A stretch of 64,000 nucleotides of DNA from Hofstenia miamia (Eukaryota > Xenacoelomorpha > Acoela): the NCBI GenBank assembly GCA_004352715.1, contig SCFE01000003.1, positions 529,793-593,792 on the forward strand, written 5' to 3'. Shown piece after piece: positions 24,087 to 35,105 of this stretch (within the stretch, counting starts at the first letter, position 1; each line of letters starts with the position of its first letter). The position numbers and the translations under genes were made by a program. Under the pieces are notes generated by a model that did not search any database, was not told the DNA's origin, and was given only the letters and a program-made list of their open reading frames with translations.

Positions 24087-25422
24087 ATGTAATAACATAA
24101 TGTAATAATAGTTGTAACATGAACAACGAACGATAGGAAAGCTAATACGAGTAAAAGCCCCTATTCCTACACCTAACCTAAGAGCTTCTCGGGTAAGCAC
24201 CGGCTATACACTTCACCCGTTAACTGGATCCGTGAACCACCGTCTTGAATACCCGAGAGCTCGAACGTTTAGCTTTCCATTGTATTAATTAAGATAACCT
24301 GATACAAAAGAAGTAAAGTAAATCCAGTAAATTAGATTCATCAACAAAATGATTGATTACACACTTTTTATAGTAAACGAATTAACAACAATCAAATATT
24401 TAACCAGTACCTGTTAATTCTGCTAATTCCACTTGTTTACAATTCCGAACGTTTAAATTCCTGTTCGTCTGCCGATTACGCAATTCTGACTTAATTAGCA
24501 GTAGCGATCTAGTCTAATTCCGTTTCGCCAAATTAATTAATATCAAAAGATTACTGCATTATAAATTTACAAAAATAACTAATTAATCTTATGCATATGT
24601 TTTACAATTAATATTTTATTTCAATATTCAGTCTTGGTTTCTTCTTTCTTTTTTCTCAATTTGACCACATATGCTAAGATTACGATTATGTTACAATATA
24701 TGGTGAAGAAAGACTGATATTAGACATTTTCAATATAAATAGACTGAAAGAAGCTCAACCAATAAAATTGTTTACAGATTCTCTGATTTGGTCTGAAGTG
24801 GCCAAATATATTTTTCCAAGAAAGGATTAGCTAACTACAAGCTTTGTATCATTTCTCCTTGAGATTTAAAATAAACAGTTATAATTATGTCTCAACATCA
24901 ATGAATTCCTTTTTCTTCAACCCTAAATCTCATTAAAAAATAATGATGACATTCTTGGCGTCCATTTCTTAGAAATATTTATGACAAATCATTGATAGCC
25001 AAATACTTTTTCCAGTACTGTATCTTCATAAAATGCAGAAAATGTCTTTTCTGCTTTCCTATGCTAATGACTAAAAATTGAATGTCCATGCTTTGCCATG
25101 AAGCAGCAAATGAATTAAAAGAAATATATGTTTCATTATAATGGTCACCTCAATGATGCTATTGATCATAGCAATGTCTCTTATGTAATCTCTGCTATCT
25201 TTATTTAATAACAAGCAAGATGTCATCAACATCTCTTATGTTTCTTGGTTGCATACAAACAATGTTTTTTAAACAAATATTGAACTTTTATTTTTTATGT
25301 GTATATATAATTTACATTCTCAACAATTCTTTATCAAAATTTCATTAAATTGGGCTTATAGGCCTAATACTTGAGGTTTCTAAATAGAAAGTATTAATAA
25401 CCTTAGTAATGATGTTGTTTAG

Positions 25423-25680
25423 CACCTAACAGACCAAAGGTGACAGCAGTCTTAGAAAATACGACTTCAAGTACCATCACAGTTGCATTCATTGCAACCT
25501 CAGAAATTAATTACCTCAATGCATGCATCTATCCAGCAAATGAATCAGGCTGTACAGTTGCTGAAGCAAGTCCCACAATGACCTATGGTGACTTGACAAT
25601 AGCCACTAAATACACTGTGAAGGTCATAGCTACATACTTTGGTATAAACAGCACTTCAGTTACTAAAAGTTTTTACACAG
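25423..25680 (+). CDS. Exon 3: FN3-like module 3 (C-x8-C)
   Basis: The acceptor is GTTTAG and the donor is ACAG|GTAGAT. The exon is 258 nt and phase 1-1. It encodes A-P-N-R-P at the start, the pair CIYPANESGC, Y-T-V-K-V-I-A-T-Y in the F strand and F-Y-T-G at the end. It is followed after 220 nt by exon 4, so modules 3-5 form a compact cluster. Confidence 0.9.
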
Positions 25681-25900
25681 GTAGATGCATACTTTACATT
25701 TAGTGCGAAATTTATTTGAATCTAAAAACATAATTCTAACACTCTACCCTTTTAAAAAGTCATCAAAACATGGCATTGATGTTCTTCATTTATTTTGTGT
25801 ACAATTTTCTTCATCACTTTCTAAGCTCATCTAAAATTTTTGCAATCTTTTTCACTTACTTTGAAAAGTCATTTTCCAAATCTGTCATGTTAATTTTTAG

Positions 25901-26155
25901 CCTCAGGGTCACCAGCAATTAATGTCACTAAACAAGATTCCAAAGAAATTTCAATACAACTGTTGGAAATTTCTGCTCAACAATACAAATCCTGTATTCA
26001 CCAAAATGGCACTGCTGCTTGCGCATTAAGTATTATGAAGGGCAATACCACAACATTTTCTCAACTAGAGCCATGTACTCCCTACATAGTCAGAGCAAAA
26101 GCTGTATTCCATAATATTGATAGTGAAGAAACTGTCCAAAAATTCATATACACAG
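25901..26155 (+). CDS. Exon 4: FN3-like module 4 (C-x8-C)
   Basis: The acceptor is TTTTTAG and the donor is ACAG|GTAATT. The exon is 255 nt and phase 1-1. The module begins A-S-G-S-P, carries CIHQNGTAAC and ends I-Y-T-G. It is closest to module 6: both have INVT near the start, ISIQLL, and A-K-x-V-F-x-x-(I/V)-(D/E)-S in the same positions. Confidence 0.9.
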
Positions 26156-26332
26156 GTAATTTCTCCACTGTGGTAACTAAATGCTACATGAACAATCAGT
26201 AATTTATGCTATTCATAACCATAGATTTCTAAGTTGCATCCCAGCAGATTATATTTAATACAGAAATATAAAATAGAGACGGTTTGCTATATGTGTATTT
26301 ACTGAAATCAAGACCACTTTTCAAATTTATAA

Positions 26333-26334
<2 letters not shown>

Positions 26335-26368
<34 letters not shown>
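26335..26368. repeat. (TA)n microsatellite
   Basis: TA run of about 34 nt shortly upstream of exon 5. Confidence 0.95.
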
Positions 26369-26372
<4 letters not shown>

Positions 26373-26417
26373 TTATGAGCGATTTATGAAGCAAGTAGTT
26401 TATGACTGCAGTTTTAG

Positions 26418-26669
26418 GACCAAACAAGCCTCTGATAACCGTACAAAATTTAACAACTGATAGCATTAAAGTATCATGTTATGCCATTAGCGGTGCAGAT
26501 TTCTATTCCTTATGCATTGAAAAACATGGTGAATATGATTGCATCCCTACCGTGGAGACAAGCCCAAAAAAATATTCAAACTTAAGTGATTCGTCAGCAT
26601 ACCTTGTAAAATGCACTGCTACCTTTCAATCCCTAACAACTTTTGAATCTGTCAAGAAAATTTATACAG
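26418..26669 (+). CDS. Exon 5: FN3-like module 5 (C-x8-C)
   Basis: The acceptor is GTTTTAG and the donor is ACAG|GTAATA. The exon is 252 nt and phase 1-1. It carries CIEKHGEYDC plus two extra cysteines, one in K-V-S-C-Y and one in V-K-C-T-A. It resembles module 7 (E-T-S-P-K-x-(Y/F)-x-N-L-x-x-S-x-A-Y). The pair 4-5 therefore mirrors the pair 6-7. Confidence 0.9.
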
Positions 26670-28873
26670 GTAATAGTTGTTAGTTATTTCATTTTTATGC
26701 TTATTTTTTCGTTTTCCAGTTGTAAAAAATAGTAAAAATATTTAATAAAATTAAATGTTCTAGGAATTTGGGATTATTGATGAATTAATAACTACAAATG
26801 GATGGTTAGTGCAGTAAAAAATCTTGCTTCCTTTGATGTTAAGTGAAGTGCACTTCATTCAATATTATTTTTAAACTTTTGAATCAGTATATTTTTTAAC
26901 TGTTGATCTATTTAATTCTTTCCCAAACTAATAGTTGTTCCTGGCGCCTTATTATCTAAGCATTAGATGTAGGAAGAATTTGAAAGTGTTACAAAAATCG
27001 GATTTTTCATTGAAAACAATTAAGATTTTCACGTACTTCAAAGTAGAAATAAATACATGTAATGCTTAATATTTTTTATGGAAATTTTCATTAAGCAAAG
27101 ACTGATTTTGCAAGCAAGTAGTAATTCTGAAGTTTATGTAGAAACAAAATATTGCAACATTGGTGTCAAATCATATTTGAAACTAATTTCCCCTCTTCCT
27201 TAATTTGAAGATTAGCTGGCTGGACTTTATTAATGAGTCAAAATCTCGTCTCATACAAGTTCGACTTGCAGCCTCTGCTACCAACTTTACACATCTTTAC
27301 ACAGCTTGGTTATGACAGGGTTATTCAGGAACTTTAAATGGTTTGCAAACAAGCGTGAAGAGATAATCATAAATTGATGCTTGCCAATCAATCAATTCAT
27401 TCAGAAAAGGGGCATCAGGGTTGATGGTTGGAGTCTTCCTTTGACTAACTGACATGTCACTTAAGCTGTTCTCATTGCATTTTCCTGTGAGCTCGCTTAT
27501 TTTTCTGTGTCTTTTCTTATTCCTTAAATATCATCAGAGCATAGTATTGCCTGAATATACATTTCACTAAATGCATGCCATGCTGATCGTTTAATCATAG
27601 CTTAAATGTAGTGTTTTGGGCAATTGCCCGCGGCTGGTTATGGCGCTTAACATCACGGCTGCAGCTGTTCACGTCAACAAATACAAATTAGCCCAACCTA
27701 TAAGACACTACTTGAATGACAGCCTTGCTTTGCAGTAAGTAGACATATTTGAAAGAAAATCTGCCACAGTCATTCAATCCAGTTGTGTTTCACTTTAATC
27801 TGAAGGCAAAAAGATAATAGCCTCTGGCAATATATTCAACAATCAGGGTCATATTGTTGAGATTTGTGCCTCTTAAACCGTGCTTTGATACACAAATCCC
27901 ACTAAATGAATTTGCATAGCCCCTAGCATGATTTGCTAGAACAATTTGCAAGAGAGTTCAATCGAATGGAAGAACTTTACTTTTGATTTCTCGAATCACT
28001 ATTTGGCCCTATGGTTTATTAAAATGATATCTTCAGGTAAAATCAGTGACTCTTTCATAGCATCTTCTTGAAGAAAATGGTTGTTTGTAAATCAGTTGAA
28101 TCTTCCAACATTTCCAGCCCATTTGTTATTAGTGTACGTTTATTACCTGCGTTTAGTTTATTTCTAAACTTTACTTTTCATAGTAATACAATCTTAACCA
28201 ATATTAATGTTTGCAGAATAACTACTAATTGCTTGCAGGGAATTGTCATCTCTTTTATCTCTTAAAGCATTGAGTAGGTCATCAGCAATAGCTTCGGCAT
28301 TTTTTGGTCTGGAGCAAAATAACCGAGTTTTTTCCTCCAGGTTCGGAGCACGCCGTGTAATGCTATTCTTTGACTCTACTGGGGAATTGTTGATTAGAAT
28401 TTTCTGTCTACCATCATAAAAATGCATTAAATTATTTCAAAGGCAGACTTCCCCTTTCAGTTATGACTGGTAAATTTGATAATTATTCTTGAGCTTTCTT
28501 AACTTGATTGTGATCAACAAGAAACGAGAATCAGTATATGCCGCAATAAAACTGTTTAAGTGGATGAAATCACAAAATTAAAAATACGTTTATAGTAGAG
28601 CTATCCCGATCATAGAAAACGGTATGTACACTGGGCCAATAGCATAAACACTAATGAGCAATAGGGCTACTCTAAAACAGCAATCGGTGGTTATTATAAA
28701 AATATAAATTTGCACTTAAAAAATTTCAAGTATTACATGGTCAAATTATTTATTGAATCACCAAAATTTGAATATTAAATGACAACACTGTAAGTGGATT
28801 TCTATTCCTAGCTAATATTTTAAATTAATAAAATTATTTTCATTAAAATGGGTATTTATTTATGTGTTTCTAG
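26670..28873. other. Intron 5 (2.2 kb)
   Basis: Bases 27180-28430 are less AT-biased than the surrounding intron. They include a GCCCGCGGCTGG islet near 27628 and a minus-strand open frame (28194-28427) of charged sequence with no known domain. I see no transposon ends. This could be an enhancer, an antisense exon or an old insert. Confidence 0.4.
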
Positions 28874-29128
28874 CACCAAGAGGACCCACGATAAACGTCA
28901 CTTACCAGGGACTGGACAGAATTTCGATTCAACTACTAGCAACTACAATATCGGAGTACAAAGCATGCATTCAAATGAGCAACCAATCAGCGTGCACAGT
29001 GCAATCTATAGTTGGTAACACAAAAACGTATATGAATTTGACGCCCAGTGCTGCTTACACAGTGACGGCAAAAACAGTTTTTCAATCAGTCGAAAGTGAT
29101 GAAGTTGTATTAGAGAATGTATACACAG
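28874..29128 (+). CDS. Exon 6: FN3-like module 6 (C-x8-C)
   Basis: The acceptor is GTTTCTAG and the donor is ACAG|GTATTC. The exon is 255 nt and phase 1-1. It begins A-P-R-G-P, carries CIQMSNQSAC and ends V-Y-T-G. It is the closest relative of module 4 (shared INVT and ISIQLL blocks). Confidence 0.9.
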
Positions 29129-29826
29129 GTATTCATGTTATTTGAATTAAAATGTCTGATTTTCTAAGATTTAGATGTCTTTAAGGTAGTCATGGATTGT
29201 CAATAGCGAAAACGCTTTTTTGTAGCAGACTATTTGCAAATATTCAGTGTCTCACCTTCAACGTGAACTTAATCGTCATCAGTGGGCTAGCACTGCGAAA
29301 TTCTCACTGAAAGCTTAACTACATGTATTAAAATATATGTGATCTCTAATAAATTGTATTTTTTTCTAGAAATATTTTTCATCGCCCCAGATGAAGCAAT
29401 CCGAAGCGGATCAGGTTTTTTTCTCCCGACCAAGTTAGATTCAATCCAACTAAAAATTTGTTTACACTATCATGGCGTGACCTACAATTGAAAATTCTAA
29501 ACATTTCTTGCTTTGCATTTATGCGTTTTCTTGACTATGCTACACACAAAAGATCCAGACTCACATATATGTATAGTTATTTACTGGCTTTGGATGAACT
29601 AATCCGATACGAGCCAATAACTTTAATATTACTTTTATTTGTTCCGTGTCTACCTTTGCGACATTTTCAATGTATTTAACCAAACCAAAATATTATTGAG
29701 GGATTATGAAATCCATGGATCGTTTACATATTTGGGTTAACCTTTAGCATCGACTTTAAGATTGCATTATACATTCTAACTTCAGAAGTATATATTGTTG
29801 AAGCATATAAACTCAAATTACTTTAG
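29129..29826. other. Intron 6 (0.7 kb)
   Basis: Nothing recognised. An open frame at 29458-29679 has no domain and no splice-site support. Confidence 0.5.
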
Positions 29827-30081
29827 CCCCTTCTATGCCAAAAATAATGGTTGATGCACGTATGGTAGATCGCATTGTTTTTTCCTTTTCTTCTACTTCA
29901 ACTACGGATTTCTTTGAAGCATGCGTTCAAAAGATTGATTCGCCAAGCTGCGTATTTTCTAAAGAAACAAGCCCAAAAGAGTTTTTAAACTTAGAAGCAT
30001 CCACTGCTTATAAAATAAAAGTCATAGCCAAATATCAGACCTTAGCGAGTGAAGAGGCCATAGAAAATAACATTTATACAG
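29827..30081 (+). CDS. Exon 7: FN3-like module 7 (C-x8-C), GC donor
   Basis: The acceptor is CTTTAG. The conserved module end I-Y-T-G is followed by GCGAGT instead of GT, so the intron appears to be GC-AG. The exon is 255 nt and phase 1-1. It begins A-P-S-M-P, carries CVQKIDSPSC and shares the E-T-S-P-K motif with module 5. The next GT downstream would break the otherwise invariant module end, so the GC donor is preferred. Confidence 0.85.
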
Positions 30082-31582
30082 GCGAGTGTTTGCTATAAGT
30101 TTAATTATTTATTTCAGTAGTTCAAAAGCAAGATAAGATTTTAAGACAATATAACGCTTAAAAATTTTTTAAAAAATGAACCTGTTTTTTTGAATTCTTA
30201 GTTGGCGTTCTATTTCACAAAGTTACAGGCAGTATTATTTAAACAAGTGAAGTTTTTTGATTACAAACCGAAATTAAGAAATTTTGTATGGAATCTATAT
30301 TTGCTTCCATAGTAAAAAATATGCACATGAAATTTCTGCGGATACAGATTGTGTAAAAACTGTTAAAAAACCATCGTTTAAAACAAAGTAAAACATTTTC
30401 TCTAACATTGATTGTTTTTTCGGGTTTTTCTGTTAAAAATTTGAAAATTGGTTATGAAATTCACTAGATATATGCTTCAATAAATGTCACATTTCATCTG
30501 TTTGAATTTAGCTACATACAGGTGAGATTTGCTAAATTAATGGTACAGGCACAAGATGTTTTATGAAGAACTCTGATCCACCTAATTATGTGACATGATC
30601 AATAATATCTAAAATGATAAATATAATTAGATTTTAGAAATGATGTATTTCTATTAATGTAATACCTATACAAATGGGGATGGATTTGTGATAGATTGTT
30701 TACCAAAATTCTTAAAAAAATTCTTGGTAATGAATTTAGCAATTTTTTGAACTAATAGTTTGTTGGTTGTAAATGTCCTGAACAAGGTGAATGTGCTCTC
30801 AACAAAATCAAAATAATGTCTTTATACAGTGATAACAAATATGCATTTTTATAAATGCCACTATAAATTTAATATGCATAAGTACTCTTAATTTAAAGCT
30901 AACCTGTTTAATAATTGATAAACAATTGTGCAATGGATTTTATATTGCATTAGCTAAATGTCCATTATCATGTACAAATTCATGATCTGCTTAGTAGGTA
31001 GTTTTTGAATTTATGAAATAATAAAGCTCTTGTTTCGATGAAGCCTTTTTATCATCACAACTAGCGATGAGTGAGATTTTCCAACATTTAAGTGATAATA
31101 TTACCAGTTGTTCTGAGTGAATTCATCAAAAAATTCATGAATATATATAGCTTTTCTCATTGAAATTGATTTTTTCTTATATATTTTACTTAGCATGTAT
31201 ATTTTCAACAGAGTTTTAGTAGATAACTGTTCATGAGCTTAAAATTAAACCTAAGTACTTGATAAAACTATTTTCTAAAAATTTGAATATCTTGTCTAGA
31301 TCTACACATCAATATCACATACTTTCAATATAATATTTTCAATAACTGAATTTCAGATTTAGGCTTGAAATTTATCAAGTATTCCACTAGGGTGAGCATC
31401 ATTCAAATATTATGTCACTCACCTTTATTTTTTGGATCACTGTATTTTTTTATAATAAGTCAAAATTTGGCCTGTTTATGAAATAAATTACCGTACCCGT
31501 TAAAGCACTAAATTGCAATAATTGTTTTTAATACTATTTATTAGCTTATTCAAGTTAAAACAGTTTTCAACTAGAAGATTAG
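30082..31582. other. Intron 7 (1.5 kb)
   Basis: AT-rich sequence; no exon, RNA gene or transposon is seen. It begins with GC and ends TTAG. Confidence 0.5.
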
Positions 31583-31834
31583 GTCCCACGGTTCCAGTTG
31601 TTTCTTATTCCATTCAGCTCTGCAATGAATTTACCGTGACATTTACAGAAACATCTAATGCTTCAAGTTTTCAAGCCTGTATTTATTCATCCTTTGAACG
31701 TAACTGCTCTCTCAATCAAGTTTCGAATCCGCAAGCATTTACATCTTTAAATGCCAGCAGTGAATACACAGTCAAGTTTGCTTCATTCTTCAAGGGAGTG
31801 CTCAGCAATGCCAACTACAGCACTGTCTACACAG
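31583..31834 (+). CDS. Exon 8: FN3-like module 8 (C-x8-C)
   Basis: The acceptor is GATTAG and the donor is ACAG|GTAAAA. The exon is 252 nt and phase 1-1. It begins G-P-T-V-P, contains Q-L-C-N as in module 10, carries CIYSSFERNC and ends V-Y-T-G. It has a third cysteine, in Q-L-C-N. Confidence 0.9.
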
Positions 31835-33567
31835 GTAAAACGTATTTACTCTTTAATAAATCCACTATTTGCAGGAAACTAAAATGAAAATATCGTCGAT
31901 CATATTAAAGTTCTATTTAGAGATTTTATTAGATTATTAAAATACTTTTTTATGCATGTGAAGCCATACACATAAGTATATAAAATTATAAAATACGCTA
32001 ATAAGAAGTATATATATATATATACCGGTGTCTAACGCTATGCGAGTCAGCACATGTTTGGTTCTGTTTCCGCTCCCTGTTTAATTTTTCAATGATTGTA
32101 TATATTAATGAAAATTGCTTTCAGTCCTGTGCTAGTTCCGTTTCCTGATCCAGTAATACTAAAAAATAAATTCATATATTTCCATTAGCATTGGATAAAA
32201 TAATTAATGGTAGGTATTTATTTGAAGATTGCGTATGTATGTACTGTCAAGTATTACCTAATGATAAATATAACAAAGACCTATCCTGATTTAAATTTTA
32301 CAAAAACTCAGTTATAGTTGTGAAAATAATGAACAACCATACTATCTTTTGATTTTAACCCAAATAGCAAACATTACTGGATAACCAGTGGTGCATTAAT
32401 GGGATCAATGGCCAATAATGGCCATTCATTTGCCAACTGTAACGAACAAAACAAAAAGTATTAAAAATTTTAAAATTCCACAATTTTACAAAGAAATGAT
32501 TATATTAATGTATATAATACGTGCATTGCTTTAAAGTTTCATTTCAATTTTGAAAAAGTATTATTTATCAGTTTCTTTTAGACCATTGATGGTCCGACAA
32601 TTGCCCATTAATGGCATTACTAGATTGATCTGCCATCTAGTGAACAAATACTAGTTATAGTGATTTACAACTTTGCTTAATCAAATTAAATTTCATAAAA
32701 AAGGAAATTACTTACTCTTCAGTAGTTGATAACACAATCTAGTATGTCAGCTCTTATTTTTAATAGCGTTGGATAGTGAATTTAATCATTTGTAGCAAGG
32801 TGTTCAATCATTAGGATATTATGCTATACACACTACCAACTGGGCTCTTAGCTCAAGCAATTTATACCAAGTTACGAATTATAACTCATAATATAATATT
32901 GGATATTATCCGTGGACTGCTCGTGGGAAAATGTGGGGCCATTGGCGGCATCAGTGGCAACCTTAGTAATCAATAATCAATGAACATAACTCACTTCATT
33001 ATTTTGATTCCTAGATCTTCTTAATATAAAAAAGGAATTGCGAAAAGCTTTCTTGAAGTTTTTATTTGTAAAAAATTATAATATACCTGCTAAGTGAATT
33101 TTCAAAATAATTTATTCATGCATATTTGGAAGCCTTTAAGTTGACTATAATATAAAAAAGCAGAAGAGATTTTTCATGATTTAAAAAAGTACTATTTCAA
33201 AATTGGACTTAATGTAAAATTTAAATTTTTTGTTGAATTTGGCAGATTTATACGTTTATTGTTATCATTTATAAACAAGACATACTTTCAATTTTCTATT
33301 AAATGCTTGTACAGAAAATGCTTGACAAGATATCAAAGATATCCTTCTACCCTTTGTTGATCTTGTGTGTTTTAAAATATATCTGTTTTTGTATTGCCTA
33401 ATTGATACTGTCATTGGAAACTTGGATTTACTATTATATATGAGTTTTGCTTACCCCCAATTTTTAACTCAAATATGTTTTTTTAAATATGCTAAAGTAA
33501 TACATATATATATATATTATTTTCAACATTGTATTTGCTTTCTGTTTCTAAATTTATATTTTTAAAG
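31835..33567. other. Intron 8 (1.7 kb)
   Basis: It contains a possible short MITE (32385-32623) and short TA runs near 32010 and 33500. Nothing else is recognised. Confidence 0.5.
32385..32623. mobile_element. Possible MITE with ~19-bp imperfect TIR
   Basis: The left end CCAGTGGTGCATTAATGGG resembles the reverse complement of the right end, CTAGTAATGCCATTAATGGG. The span is about 240 bp and has no coding capacity. No clear target duplication was found, so the call is weak. Confidence 0.35.
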
Positions 33568-33819
33568 GTCCATCTTCACCAGACATCAATATTATTGAAC
33601 AACTCTACACCAGTGTTATGGTCGAATTTCTTGCAACATCATTGACTACAAATTATGCAGCCTGCGTTTGTAGAATATTCGATTGTCCATGTACACTTGA
33701 AGAAGTAGAGAATCCAAAGAATTTTTCTTCATTATTACCCAGCAAAAGCTATAATATAACAGTTAAAGCAATATACAATTCAATTAGTAGTACTAATTCG
33801 TCAAGTATTTTTTTCACAG
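33568..33819 (+). CDS. Exon 9: FN3-like module 9 with extra cysteines
   Basis: The acceptor is TTTAAAG and the donor is ACAG|GTATCT. The exon is 252 nt and phase 1-1. It begins G-P-S-S-P and ends F-F-T-G. The hairpin reads CVCRIFDCPC: the C-x8-C spacing is kept, but two further cysteines lie inside it, so this module could form two disulfides in the same loop. The acceptor is AAG rather than TAG. Confidence 0.85.
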
Positions 33820-35066
33820 GTATCTATTTTATTTGTTGAATTATAATATTTGTAAATACTTAAGACAAATATAATTCTGAAAATTCATTAACAAGTTGAC
33901 TATTGTTTGCTTAATTTTTAATTGAAGTCTCTTTTTAGCATTAAAAATTTTCATCCATTTTATTTTTTAGTAAATTCTCTCCATAGTAATGATTTCACTA
34001 AGCATATTGTTGTACGTTTTACTGAAGAGTGTAATTTTCAATGCTGCTTTGATAGCTTTCTTTATTAAAAATATAAAGATTAAATATTCAATTAAAAAGT
34101 TAAGTAGTATGAAAGATTGTGTGAAGTGCAACTTGTATTCAATAAAAATGAACTGAAAATCCGCTATCAACCCTGATCAGTTTCATTTGGGTTTTACAAG
34201 CAAAACATTAATAGCAACTGTCACTTTACAATCACTCCTTCATGTATATTAGAACTCTAATTAGCAAGCTTATTAAACTTTGTTTAACAACAACTAGATA
34301 TCAAAGTAACAGCAATAACCATTAATTAACTTACTTTTACTCTTTTTCTATTTATTTTCGTTATTTGCATAATCATCTGACTGCAGCGCTCTAACTAAAA
34401 TCACGTTAAAATATTATTAAAATATAGGTTGAAACTAAAACTTTTAATATGAATAGTAAATAGAGTTTTTCTTAACTCAACCAGCGCCTATATGATACAA
34501 AACTTAAATTGATGATGAGATTTCTATTGATGAAGGCAATGTTGAGAAATTGCAAAATGAATTTAAATCATTGAATAAGAGTGAATTAATGGAAAAATTG
34601 AGAATAATTCGTGTTGAAGAAAAATGCTACAGAAAGATAAAAATAACAAGAGTACCGGTATATAGCAAATTTTTTTACGGAAGTATCTTTAGTTAGTAGT
34701 AGGGGTGTGCAATACGGCTGTTTTTAGAATCAGTTCGATTTTTGTCCTTGCATCGAATTTGGGTTCAAAGATCAATTTAATGCAACTGCAATATATTACA
34801 AATTTACATTTAACAATAACAAAATTCTCAAATAATTTTCTGGAGTGAGTTTTTTGAAGTGCATCTGAGATAATGTTTCCAGCTTTCAACCGCACTTCTT
34901 TACTAGGGACACCAGTAATAGCCTTGCGAATTTGTGTAACAACGGAACGAAGTATTGTTATTTTTCAGCATACGAGAGGATTATTCTTCCGTAGAAACGT
35001 TGGTCGAGCATATTCTTATCTGATTGAAAAACTGAATTTTTGAATTTCAAATTGATGCTGAAGATA

Positions 35067-35105
<39 letters not shown>

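Larger units (their letters stand above)
23225..24695. repeat. TGTAG/CTACA repeat family, copy D
   Basis: It starts TGTAGAATCTCACCAACC and ends GATTATGTTACA, followed by ATAT. It contains AATAAA near 23690 and a small TTGCAACC-GGGG-TGCAA palindrome-like stretch. Landmarks shared with copies A and B are CACCTAACCTAAG, GGATCC...AAACCAC-like, TTTAGCTT and GTACCTGTT. About 173 nt is duplicated around the single N at 24086, which inflates its length. The minus-strand open frame at 23511-24026 has no known domain and is probably not coding. Confidence 0.65.
10397..25422. other. Intron 2 (15 kb, repeat-filled)
   Basis: The largest intron seen. It carries a 33-bp tandem duplication, two broken Tc1/mariner transposases, LINE remnants on both strands, and the cluster of TGTAG...CTACA repeats, listed individually. 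It also contains N-gaps at 12665-13039, 21766-22765 and 24086. The stretches 18030-19600, 20060-20780 and 24700-25420 hold nothing I can name. Confidence 0.6.

Noticed and set aside
30518-30536. Tiny exon CTACATACAG before GTGAGA in intron 7
   Set aside because: Ten nt between TTTAG and GTGAGA would break the phase 1-1 pattern; no module sequence precedes it.
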